Shown here: piece by piece, positions 1-5,612 of the stretch
Numbering within the stretch: the first letter of the stretch is position 1
How the letters are laid out: each line of letters opens with the position of its first letter
DNA from: Chloroflexota bacterium
Lineage (GTDB): Bacteria; Chloroflexota; UBA6077; JACCZL01
Assembly: GCA_013695975.1 (NCBI GenBank)
Contig: JACCZL010000214.1
Coordinates: forward strand, 1 to 6,986
Length of the DNA: 6,986 bases
Direction of reading: 5' to 3'
Notes under the pieces: model-generated
Told to the model about the DNA's origin: nothing
Database searches by the model: none
What the model saw: only the letters and a program-made list of their open reading frames with translations
Position numbers and translations under genes: made by a program

Positions 1-588
1 CGTGACTCGCAACCCGCGACTCGGGACTCGGGACTCGGGCCGGCCTACGGGCTGCTCACCGCGGTTGGGATGCTCGACGCGAGCACGCGCGCGGCGGCGC
101 TCACGTTCCTGCCCTTCGCGCTCGAGGGCCGTGGGGTCAGCCCGGCCGAGGTCGGGCTCCTCTTCACCGTGCTCTTCGGCGGCGGCGCGGCCGGCAAGTT
201 CCTGTGCGGGGCGCTCGGCGACCGCTTCGGCTCACTCGGGGTCGTGCTCATCACCGAGACGGCGACGGCGCTCGCCCTACTCGGGCTGGTCTGGGGCCCG
301 CCGGCGGCAGCGCTCGTCCTGGCGATCGTCTTCGGCTTCGCCCTCAACGGGACGTCGTCGGTCCTTTACGCGGCCGTCGCCGGGCTCATCCCGGAGGGCA
401 AGCGCGGGCAGGGCTACGGCCTCTACTACACCGCCATCGACATCGCCGCGGCCGCCGCGACGCTCGCCTACGGCCTCGTCGCCGACAGTCTCGGCCTCGA
501 CTGGACCTTCGCCCTGATCGCCGCCGTTACCCTGACAATCGTCCCGCTCGCCCTGCCCCTCCGCCGGCGACTGGCCGCTACGAGCTGA
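1..588 (+). CDS. Major facilitator superfamily transporter, C-terminal part (5' end outside window)
   Basis: The frame is open from the left edge to a TGA at 586-588, so only the last ~195 residues are present. After a short hydrophilic stretch it shows about six hydrophobic helices, which fits the second half (TM7-TM12) of a 12-helix MFS carrier in the cytoplasmic membrane. Between the second and third visible helices lies GALGDRFG, matching the MFS loop motif (GxxGDRxG-like). A later loop reads IPEGKRGQGYG, as is common before TM11. An ATG at 70-72 falls inside the first visible helix and is unlikely to be the true start. The hydrophilic beginning is encoded by a heptanucleotide repeat (18-38), which would sit in the central cytoplasmic loop if the gene is intact. 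The substrate cannot be told. The stop overlaps the 3' end of the convergent hicA gene by 11 bases. The family call is good; the missing N-terminal half cannot be judged. Confidence 0.8.
   Translation, partial: RDSQPATRDSGLGPAYGLLTAVGMLDASTRAAALTFLPFALEGRGVSPAEVGLLFTVLFGGGAAGKFLCGALGDRFGSLGVVLITETATALALLGLVWGPPAAALVLAIVFGFALNGTSSVLYAAVAGLIPEGKRGQGYGLYYTAIDIAAAAATLAYGLVADSLGLDWTFALIAAVTLTIVPLALPLRRRLAATS
18..38. repeat. Heptamer tandem repeat (gactcgg x3)
   Basis: Three perfect tandem copies of gactcgg occupy 18-38, and a related gactcgc lies at 4-10. The unit is 7 bases, so adding or losing one copy would shift the reading frame, while the present three (21 bases) keep the transporter frame open. 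The array may extend past the left edge. It encodes a short hydrophilic linker just before a hydrophobic helix. Confidence 0.7.
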
Positions 589-817
589 GGTACGCCCGCA
601 AGAACCCGTCCCGCGAGATACCAGCCTGGGTGCAGATCCTTCGCAACGTCGAGCCCTTGAGCCGAGGATGATTCGGCATCGTCAGGGGAGTCACGCTTCC
701 ATCAGGATTGTCACGCGCCATCGCGATGTGCTCGCGCTCCCGGACCAGCCGAAAACCCAGCGACTCGAGTGCCCGAACAACCCGACGTTTCGGCGCATCA
801 ACCGGAAAGCCAGTCAC
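578..817 (-). CDS. hicA: HicA-family mRNA interferase toxin
   Basis: This 79-residue protein fits the size and pattern of HicA (YcfA-like) toxins, small double-stranded-RNA-binding-fold proteins that cleave mRNA. The N-terminal helix KRRVVRALESLGFRLVR and the following strand with REHIAM match the family, and the histidine (about residue 30) is the expected catalytic position. PNHPRLKGSTLRRICTQAGI matches the conserved helix that follows. The start is GTG at 817-815, overlapping the hicB stop as GTGA, so translation is probably coupled to the antitoxin. The stop (580-578) lies inside the convergent transporter gene. The order is antitoxin then toxin, the reverse of E. coli hicAB but seen in other bacteria. 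The family call is confident; activity is inferred. Confidence 0.85.
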   Translation of the reverse strand: MTGFPVDAPKRRVVRALESLGFRLVREREHIAMARDNPDGSVTPLTMPNHPRLKGSTLRRICTQAGISRDGFLRAYLSS

Positions 818-1041
818 GCGATCTCGACAGCGGCCTCGTCCACGAAGGCGTCGAGCGCCGGGGCATCCGTTTCCAGGACGTCATCGCCGAAGGTCTCGAC
901 GTGGAATCGGATGGCCGACTTCACGTCCCCGAGCGCCTCTTCGTACGTATCGCCTTCGCCGACGACGATGCCCTTCATCCCGAGTGGATAGGCCACGTAT
1001 CCATCAACATGCTTCTCGACGATGACCTTGATCCGGCGCAT
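814..1041 (-). CDS. hicB: HicB-family antitoxin, short form
   Basis: This 75-residue protein matches the HicB N-terminal domain, a partly degenerate RNase H-like fold that binds and blocks HicA. The visible pattern is IKVIVEKHVDGYVAYPL, then the turn GEGDTYEEALGDVKSAIRFHVETF, both characteristic. The acidic tail (DDVLETDAPALDAFVDEAAVEIA) ends where longer HicB proteins carry a ribbon-helix-helix or HTH DNA-binding domain, and no such domain is visible here. Autoregulation may therefore need another factor or be absent. The ATG at 1041-1039 has a strong Shine-Dalgarno, GGAAGGAT (1054-1047), with 5-base spacing. hicB is first in a two-gene unit with hicA and has a probable promoter just upstream. 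Confidence 0.85.
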   Translation of the reverse strand: MRRIKVIVEKHVDGYVAYPLGMKGIVVGEGDTYEEALGDVKSAIRFHVETFGDDVLETDAPALDAFVDEAAVEIA

Positions 1042-1069
1042 GACTCATCCTTCCGACGGACTGGCCGTG

Positions 1070-1078
1070 AGTGTAACA
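1070..1078 (-). promoter_or_regulatory. Extended -10 promoter for hicB-hicA
   Basis: On the minus strand, TGTTACACT (1078-1070) is an extended -10 element: TG, one base, then TACACT (4 of 6 to TATAAT). No good -35 lies 16-19 bases upstream. Transcription would begin near 1063, leaving a leader of about 20 bases that contains the hicB Shine-Dalgarno. The placement is sensible, but this is a pattern-based call. Confidence 0.45.
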
Positions 1079-1100
1079 GGCTGGTCGATGCCTCCCGCCC

Positions 1101-1124
1101 AAAAAGACAGGCGGATGCCCCGCC
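1101..1124 (-). terminator. Probable intrinsic terminator of the VOC gene
   Basis: On the minus strand, 26 bases after the VOC stop, GGCGG-GGCAT-CCGCC forms a 5-bp all-GC stem with a 5-base loop (1124-1110). It is followed by TGTCTTTTT (1109-1101). The U-run in otherwise very GC-rich DNA is the main support. The stem is short, so efficiency is uncertain. It would insulate hicBA from read-through. Confidence 0.5.
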
Positions 1125-1149
1125 ACCTCGGGCGACGGTGCCGATGCCG

Positions 1150-1536
1150 CTACGTCAGGTGCGGAGGACCGAAGACCGACAGCGTGTGCCCGTCCGGGTC
1201 CTGGAAGTTTGCCGCCCAGTCCGAGCCGTTGACGTTGCGCGGCTCGTGGCTGAATCGGATCCCTCGCTCGCGGAGCGCGTCGTAGGCGCCGGTCACGTCG
1301 TCGACCGCGAACACGATCTCGGTGGCGCCGGCCAGCCGGTCGCTCGCCCTGGCCAGCGGCTGGCTGAGGCACAGGCTCACGCCGCCGCCATCAAGGAAGG
1401 CGAAACCGGGGATCTCGAACGTGACGGACAGGCCCAGCGTGTCGCGATAAAACGCCACCGAGCGAGCGAGCTCCGTCACACCGAGCATGATCACGCTGAC
1501 CCGGGCAAGCTTGAAGGGTGGCTTGTCGTCGCTCAC
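1150..1536 (-). CDS. VOC-superfamily (glyoxalase/dioxygenase-fold) protein
   Basis: This 128-residue single-domain protein belongs to the vicinal oxygen chelate superfamily (glyoxalase I, bleomycin-resistance and extradiol dioxygenase fold). The two beta-alpha-beta-beta-beta modules are recognisable: RVSVIMLGVTELARSVAFYRD near residues 12-32, and EIVFAVDDVTGAYDALRERG at 73-92, ending DPDGHTLSVFGP at 113-124. At the usual first metal-ligand position (His/Gln near residue 14) there is none, and the usual final Glu after DPDG appears to be Ser120. A classical metal-dependent glyoxalase reaction is therefore doubtful. The GTG start at 1536-1534 was chosen because GAGGAGG (1547-1541) lies 4 bases upstream; an open frame extending to 1755 reads as arginine-rich non-coding sequence. 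It is divergent from the FAD oxidase. The substrate is unknown. Confidence 0.85.
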   Translation of the reverse strand: MSDDKPPFKLARVSVIMLGVTELARSVAFYRDTLGLSVTFEIPGFAFLDGGGVSLCLSQPLARASDRLAGATEIVFAVDDVTGAYDALRERGIRFSHEPRNVNGSDWAANFQDPDGHTLSVFGPPHLT

Positions 1537-1588
1537 TCGACCTCCTCGTTCGCTATGCGTTCGGAGCGGCCGCCGCCGACTCGTGACC

Positions 1589-1594
1589 ATCATA
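1589..1594 (-). promoter_or_regulatory. Possible -10 element for the VOC gene
   Basis: The minus strand reads TATGAT at 1594-1589 (5 of 6 to consensus), 53 bases before the GTG start. No convincing -35 was found at normal spacing. A palindrome, CTCCGGAG (1599-1606), lies immediately upstream of it and could be a regulator site. This is a weak call. Confidence 0.3.
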
Positions 1595-1627
1595 GCCCTC
1601 CGGAGAGTTGACCGAGGGCATCCCTCC

Positions 1628-1640
1628 CGTCTCGCAGACG
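1628..1640. promoter_or_regulatory. Inverted repeat in the divergent region (possible operator)
   Basis: CGTCT-CGC-AGACG has perfect 5-base arms and a 3-base centre. It lies between the putative VOC promoter and the oxidase promoter, where a shared regulator could act. Arms this short can arise by chance in GC-rich DNA, and no regulator gene is in the window. Confidence 0.2.
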
Positions 1641-1669
1641 AGCGGCTGCTGCGTGCTCCAGTTCCCGGA

Positions 1670-1698
1670 TTGACAGTCCCACTGCCGGGGCGCATGAT
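1670..1698 (+). promoter_or_regulatory. Sigma70-type promoter for the FAD oxidase
   Basis: A perfect -35, TTGACA (1670-1675), is followed after exactly 17 bases by CATGAT (1693-1698), 4 of 6 to TATAAT. Transcription would begin near 1705, giving a leader of about 50 bases. A consensus -35 with ideal spacing upstream of a strong ribosome site makes this the best promoter in the window. Confidence 0.6.
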
Positions 1699-1753
1699 AT
1701 CGGCGAGCGACGGCCTCCGCTCGGCGGTCCGTCTCGACCGAGGAGGGTGAGTC

Positions 1754-3145
1754 ATGGCAGACCAGCGAGTCGTCGGCGCTACGGGCGGCAGTATTGCTGA
1801 AGCAGCCGTCCGGGACTTCCAGGCCGGCTTGCGGGGCGATCTGCTCTGCTCCGACGACGACGGTTATGACGTAACCCGGAGGGTCTTCAACGGGATGGTC
1901 GATCGGCGCCCGGCGGTGATCGTCCGCTGCGCCGGCACGGCCGATGTGATCCGGGGCGTCGGCTTCGCCCAAGCCCATGACCTGCCTCTCTCGATCCGAG
2001 GCGGCGGGCACAGCGTTGCCGGCAGTGCGGTGTGCGATGGCGGCCTCATGCTGGACCTGTCGGGCATGAAGGGCATCCGGATCGATCCAGCGCGACGGAC
2101 CGCCCAGGCGCAGCCGGGCCTCACCCTGGGCGAGTTCGACCACGAGACGCAGGCGTTCGAGCTCGCGACCACCCTCGGAGTGATCTCGATGACCGGCATC
2201 GCTGGCCTCACCCTCGGGGGCGGCCTTGGCTGGCTCAACGGCAAGTACGGCCTCGCCTGCGACAACCTGCTCGCGGCCGATGTCGTCACGGCCGACGGTC
2301 GGCTGCTGGCGGCGAGCCCGGCGGAGCACGACGACCTCTTCTGGGCCATCCGGGGCGGCGGCGGCAACTTCGGCGTGGTCACCTCGTTCACCTACCGGCT
2401 GCACCCCGTCGGGACGGTGCTCGGCGGCGGCGTGACCTATCCACCCGCCCGCGCCCGCGAGGCCCTACGGTTCTACCACGAGTTCGCGAGTACCTGCCCC
2501 GACGAGCTCTCCACCGCCGCGTCGCTGGGCCTAGCCGAGGACGGCCGCCCGGTGGTCTCGGTCGCGGCCTGCTACTGCGGGCCGATCGAGGACGGGGAAC
2601 GGGTCCTCCGCCCGCTCCGAGCGTTCGGCCCGCCATCCGCGGACGGCATCCAGCCGATGCCGTATCTAGCGCTCCAGAGCGGGTCCGATGCGGGGTTCCC
2701 ATTCGGCCGGCAGCACTACTGGAAGTCGAGTTACCTGCAGGACCTGAGCGACGACGCGGTCGAGGTTCTGCTCCGCTTCGTCGCGGAGAAGCCCTCGCCG
2801 ATCTCCGGGGTGGGTCTCCAGCAGATGTGCGGGGCGGCGAGCCGCGTGGACCCGGCCGCGACCGCCTTCCCGCACCGCGAGCGTCACTACGACTTCCTCA
2901 TCCTCTCCCAGTGGGACGACCCGGCCGACTCGGCGAGGAACGTCGGGTGGACGCGCGCGTTCTTCGAGGCTATGGGGCCGTTCCTCGAGCGCGGCGTCTA
3001 CGCCAACAACCTGGGGGAGGAGGGCGAAGACCGCGTCAAGGCCGCGTACGGGGCGAACTACGAGCGACTGGCGGCGCTGAAGCAAAAATACGACCCGACA
3101 AACCTCTTCCACCTCAACCACAACATCACGCCCACGCTGCGATAG
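1754..3145 (+). CDS. FAD-linked oxidase, berberine-bridge-enzyme type
   Basis: The product is 463 residues, typical for this family: an N-terminal FAD-binding domain of the PCMH/FAD_binding_4 type, a substrate domain, and a C-terminal BBE segment. RGGGHSVAG (residues 82-90) carries His86, the usual site of covalent 8-alpha-histidyl FAD attachment. TGIAGLTLGGGLGWL (147-161) is the second flavin loop; plant BBE places a second, cysteinyl, flavin bond just before this loop, and here that position is not Cys, so attachment is probably through His alone. The end (from about residue 416) reads YANNLGEEGEDRVKAAYG and then YDPTNLFHLNHNI, the BBE signature. Such enzymes use O2 to oxidise alcohols, sugars or secondary metabolites; the substrate here is unknown. 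ATG 1754 has AGGAGG (1741-1746) 7 bases upstream. No signal peptide is seen. It is divergent from the VOC gene, and the two might act in one catabolic or detoxifying step (inference). Confidence 0.93.
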   Translation: MADQRVVGATGGSIAEAAVRDFQAGLRGDLLCSDDDGYDVTRRVFNGMVDRRPAVIVRCAGTADVIRGVGFAQAHDLPLSIRGGGHSVAGSAVCDGGLMLDLSGMKGIRIDPARRTAQAQPGLTLGEFDHETQAFELATTLGVISMTGIAGLTLGGGLGWLNGKYGLACDNLLAADVVTADGRLLAASPAEHDDLFWAIRGGGGNFGVVTSFTYRLHPVGTVLGGGVTYPPARAREALRFYHEFASTCPDELSTAASLGLAEDGRPVVSVAACYCGPIEDGERVLRPLRAFGPPSADGIQPMPYLALQSGSDAGFPFGRQHYWKSSYLQDLSDDAVEVLLRFVAEKPSPISGVGLQQMCGAASRVDPAATAFPHRERHYDFLILSQWDDPADSARNVGWTRAFFEAMGPFLERGVYANNLGEEGEDRVKAAYGANYERLAALKQKYDPTNLFHLNHNITPTLR

Positions 3146-3168
3146 TCACGTAGCCTGAGCCGCGATTT

Positions 3169-3229
3169 GCACGCGACGGCCGCCGTGCGGGCATCCGGGA
3201 CACCCTGTCAGTCACGGATTTGATCGACC
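3169..3229. repeat. Diverged dispersed repeat, copy A
   Basis: This 61-base stretch aligns without gaps to 6666-6726, matching at 46 positions by hand count. The best-conserved core reads cggccgccgtgcgg, followed by catccg. Both copies lie in the same orientation. In one minus-strand frame both encode GCPHGGR (LTGCPGCPHGGR here). Copy A starts 24 bases after the oxidase stop and overlaps the end of a probable broken minus-strand gene. It lacks the hairpin found next to copy B. Confidence 0.55.
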
Positions 3230-3404
3230 AGCGTGCGGACGTGCTCGAGCATAGCCGTCCGGAGCGCTGACGGAGGACATCGACCAGGGCGTCATCCATG
3301 GTCGTCGCGAGAGTGTTACAGTCCATCTCGCGGATGGCCTCCGGGCCCATCACGGGGGATCGATCCATGAGCGCCTGCATGAGCGCTTCTCCTCGCCCGT
3401 CCAT
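3208..3404 (-). pseudogene. Possible frameshifted remnant of a small gene
   Basis: This lies in the 310-base gap between the oxidase and the oxidoreductase. From an ATG at 3404 on the minus strand the frame gives a protein-like stretch, MDGRGEALMQALMDRS, continuing through EAIREMDCNTLATTMDDALVDVL. It then runs into low-complexity sequence near 3270. In another frame the DNA continues with ALRTAMLEHVRTLVDQIRD followed by a TGA at 3210-3208, which reads like a natural helical C-terminus. One indel near 3260-3280 would join them into a protein of about 65 residues. No clear ribosome site precedes the ATG and I do not recognise a family. It could equally be an unremarkable spacer. Confidence 0.3.
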
Positions 3405-3437
3405 GCGATGCCGGTGCCTCGCAGCCAGCCGCTCGGC

Positions 3438-3443
3438 TAAGAT
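3438..3443 (+). promoter_or_regulatory. Possible -10 element just upstream of the oxidoreductase operon
   Basis: TAAGAT fits the TANNNT pattern of -10 elements and ends 12 bases before the ATG at 3456. No -35 is seen at 17 bases, and there is no Shine-Dalgarno between it and the ATG. Together these suggest a very short or leaderless transcript, but six-base matches of this kind are common. Confidence 0.3.
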
Positions 3444-3455
3444 TTCGTCACGCTG

Positions 3456-4523
3456 ATGGCGGCGCTCAACGTCGGACTGATCGGTTGTGGCGGGATCGCT
3501 CGGCAGGTTCACATCGAGGTTTTGACCCGCCTGCCGAACGTCGAGCTGGTTGCCCTGGCGGAACCAGATCCTCAACGGCGAGACTGGGCCAGTCGCCGTG
3601 CACCAACATCGCTCGCCTTCACCGGCTACGAGGAGCTGCTCCAGGTGCCGAATCTGGACGCGGTGGTGATCTGTCTGCCGAATGCACTCCATGCCGAGGC
3701 CACGGTGGCGGCGCTGCAACGGGGGAAGCACGTCTACCTCGAGAAGCCGCTCGCGACGAGCCTCGACGAGGCACGCTGCGTGCTCGCGGCCTGGCGGCGT
3801 GCCGGCGTGGTTGGGATGATCGGCTTCAACTTCCGCTCGAGCTGGCTGTATCAGACCGCGCGGCGACACCTCCAGGCCAACACGCTCGGTGAGCTGGTCG
3901 GGGCGCGCTCGATCTTCTCAACCCCGGCGCGACCGTTGCCGGCCTGGAAACAGACCCGGCGGAGTGGCGGCGGCGTACTGCTCGACCTGGCCTCGCACCA
4001 CGTCGACCTCGTCTCCTACGTGTTCGGGCAGGACGTTCGCGCTGTCTTTGCCAGCCTGCGCTCCCAGCGCAGCGAAGGCGACAGCGCGGTACTACAACTC
4101 TGGCTGGCTGACGGCTTGCCGGTGCAGTCTCTGTACTCACTGAACGCGGTCGACGAAGATCGCATCGAGATTTATGGCCTGGCGGGCAAGCTCGCGGTGA
4201 GTCGGTATCCTTCGCTCGGCGTCGAAATCACCCGCCCGACCGACAACTTCCGCCTCGTCCACGTCAAGCGACTGTGGCGCGGGGTGCAGTCCCTCCGCCA
4301 CAGCCCGCGGTGGCTGAGCAAACTTCGCGCACCCGGCCATGAGCCTTCCTATGGGACAGCTCTGGCCCGCTTTGTGGCTGCCGCGCGGGCTCGTCAACCC
4401 GCCAGCCCGGACTTCGAGGATGGCTATCGCAGCCTGGCCGTCGTCGAAGCCGCCGAGGAGTCGGCCAGGACGGGGCGGATCGTTTCGGTGGCGGACTTCG
4501 CCGATGCAGCGTATCCTCGTTGA
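3456..4523 (+). CDS. Gfo/Idh/MocA-family NAD(P)-dependent oxidoreductase
   Basis: The product has 355 residues, the normal family length. The N-terminal Rossmann domain opens with VGLIGCGGIA (residues 6-15), the dinucleotide-binding glycine motif. It is followed by the acidic end of strand two (ALAEPD, 34-38) and LEKPLA (95-100), whose Lys97 is the family's conserved substrate and cofactor lysine. GGGVLLDLASHHVDLVSYV (171-189) holds the Asp/His motif of the C-terminal sheet domain, with His181 or His182 the likely catalytic base. Such enzymes oxidise, reduce or epimerise sugars and cyclitols, often nucleotide sugars in glycan clusters. The ATG at 3456 follows an in-frame TAA at 3438 and has no clear Shine-Dalgarno, so the start is less certain than the call. 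A glycosyltransferase gene follows after 42 bases, suggesting a role in making a sugar precursor or modified residue for a glycan (inference). Confidence 0.9.
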   Translation: MAALNVGLIGCGGIARQVHIEVLTRLPNVELVALAEPDPQRRDWASRRAPTSLAFTGYEELLQVPNLDAVVICLPNALHAEATVAALQRGKHVYLEKPLATSLDEARCVLAAWRRAGVVGMIGFNFRSSWLYQTARRHLQANTLGELVGARSIFSTPARPLPAWKQTRRSGGGVLLDLASHHVDLVSYVFGQDVRAVFASLRSQRSEGDSAVLQLWLADGLPVQSLYSLNAVDEDRIEIYGLAGKLAVSRYPSLGVEITRPTDNFRLVHVKRLWRGVQSLRHSPRWLSKLRAPGHEPSYGTALARFVAAARARQPASPDFEDGYRSLAVVEAAEESARTGRIVSVADFADAAYPR

Positions 4524-4565
4524 CGAGCCGCGAGGGACGACTCGATCACCAGAGAGGGACCGGAC

Positions 4566-5570
4566 ATGAGCGATCACGATGCTCCCGCGATGTCGGTGAT
4601 TCTCGCCGCCCCGGATCGCTACGAGGCCGTCCGCAAGACCATGCGGTACCTCCGCGCGCAGACGGCGCGAGATCGCCTGGAGATCGTGATCGTCGCGCCG
4701 ACGGCCCGAGACCTCGATATCGATGCCGCGGAGCGAGAAGCCTTTCTCCAATTTCGGGTCGTCGAAGTCGGCGTGATCAAGTCCCCGGCGCAGGCCTACG
4801 CCGCGGGAACTCGCGGGGCAAGCGCGCCGGTGGTCGCCCTCGCCGAAGAGCACTCCTATCCGGAGCCAGGCTGGGCTGAGGCGCTGATCGAAGCGCACCG
4901 CCAACCGTGGGCGGCGGTCGGACCGGTGATCGTCAACGCCAATCCGAGGACTGCCCTCAGTTGGGCTCATGTTCTCCTCGGGTTCGCGTCATGGCTAGAA
5001 CCCACCGCGGCAGGCGTGGTCGGGCACTTGCCCGGACACAATGCCAGTTATAAGCGGGGGCTGCTCCTGGAGTACGGTCCTCAACTGGAAGCGATGCTGG
5101 CGGTGGAAATCCTGCTGCACTGGGATCTGCGGGCACGGGGATACGAGTTGTACCTGGAGCCGGGCGCGAAGACGTCCCACGTGCAGGTAACCCATCTACC
5201 CTCCTGGATCGCGGTCCAGTTTCTGAGCGCGCGCCTGTTCGCGTCGACCCGCGCGCTGAACGGTCGCTGGTCAGCGTTTCGGCGACTGCTCTTCACGTGC
5301 GGTGCGCCGATCATCCCATCGACCAGCCCGCTGTGGCGCCTCAGGGGCATCGTGCAGGAGGTACGCCGGCCTGGCCGGCCACACGATCTCCTGCCGCGCG
5401 CGCTGCCAGCGCTACTCTTTGGGCTTGCTCTGGCCGGAGCAGGCCAGGTGGTCGGCTACGCCTTCGGCGCCGGCGATGCGATCGAGCGCATGGCCGATTT
5501 TGAGTTCCATCGCGATCGACACGTGACGGAGCGGGACCGGCAGGCCCTAGCCCGTGACGATCCCAGTTGA
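4566..5570 (+). CDS. Family-2-like glycosyltransferase with non-canonical metal motif
   Basis: The 334-residue product begins with a GT-A-like fold: MSVILAAPDRYEAVRKTMRYLRAQ (9-32) and LEIVIVAPTA (38-47) match the first strand, helix and second strand of family 2 transferases. Where the DxD metal motif is expected it has LAEEHSYPEPGWAEAL (92-107), so Glu94-Glu95-His96 replaces Asp-x-Asp. GHNASYKR (157-164) matches the acceptor-side motif, and VEILLHWDLRARGYELYLEPGAKTSHV (180-206) corresponds to the catalytic ED region and its following strand. A hydrophobic segment at about 279-300 probably anchors the C-terminus in the membrane. ATG 4566 has a purine-rich GAGAGGGA about 6 bases upstream; an internal ATG at 4590 is less well placed. 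Donor and acceptor are unknown. It is the middle gene of a three-gene glycan set. Confidence 0.82.
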   Translation: MSDHDAPAMSVILAAPDRYEAVRKTMRYLRAQTARDRLEIVIVAPTARDLDIDAAEREAFLQFRVVEVGVIKSPAQAYAAGTRGASAPVVALAEEHSYPEPGWAEALIEAHRQPWAAVGPVIVNANPRTALSWAHVLLGFASWLEPTAAGVVGHLPGHNASYKRGLLLEYGPQLEAMLAVEILLHWDLRARGYELYLEPGAKTSHVQVTHLPSWIAVQFLSARLFASTRALNGRWSAFRRLLFTCGAPIIPSTSPLWRLRGIVQEVRRPGRPHDLLPRALPALLFGLALAGAGQVVGYAFGAGDAIERMADFEFHRDRHVTERDRQALARDDPS

Positions 5571-5581
5571 TCGTGACGATC
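5569..5581. promoter_or_regulatory. Inverted repeat between the two glycosyltransferase genes
   Basis: GATCGT-G-ACGATC has perfect 6-base arms around a single base and overlaps the stop codon of the upstream gene. The half GTGACGATC also occurs at 5554-5562, giving a direct repeat of cgtgacgatc (5553-5562 and 5572-5581). It resembles a regulator site, but it sits inside a 42-base gap of a likely operon and has no promoter beside it. Confidence 0.25.
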
Positions 5582-5612
5582 GATGGTCGTGGGCGACGAG
5601 GGTAGGTGACCA

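Noticed and set aside
769..1611. Long + strand open frame antisense to hicB and the VOC gene
   Set aside because: It is antisense to two recognisable genes that have strong ribosome sites; its own start has none and its composition is not protein-like.
1537..1755. Longer N-terminus for the VOC protein (start near 1755)
   Set aside because: The added 73 residues are Arg- and Ser-rich and cover the promoter region. The GTG at 1536 has an ideal GAGGAGG site and gives a normal family length.
1553..2404. Long minus-strand open frame covering the divergent region and the oxidase start
   Set aside because: It runs antisense to the well-supported oxidase coding sequence and across the promoter region. 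No domain pattern is visible.
2032..3153. Long + strand open frame overlapping the FAD oxidase in another frame
   Set aside because: Its translation is dominated by Arg, Pro and Gly, typical of shadow frames in GC-rich genes, while the overlapping frame has clear FAD and BBE motifs.
4137..4970. Minus-strand open frame of 277 codons across the oxidoreductase and first glycosyltransferase
   Set aside because: It spans two genes with clear motifs plus their spacer, and is Arg/Gly-rich without recognisable domains.
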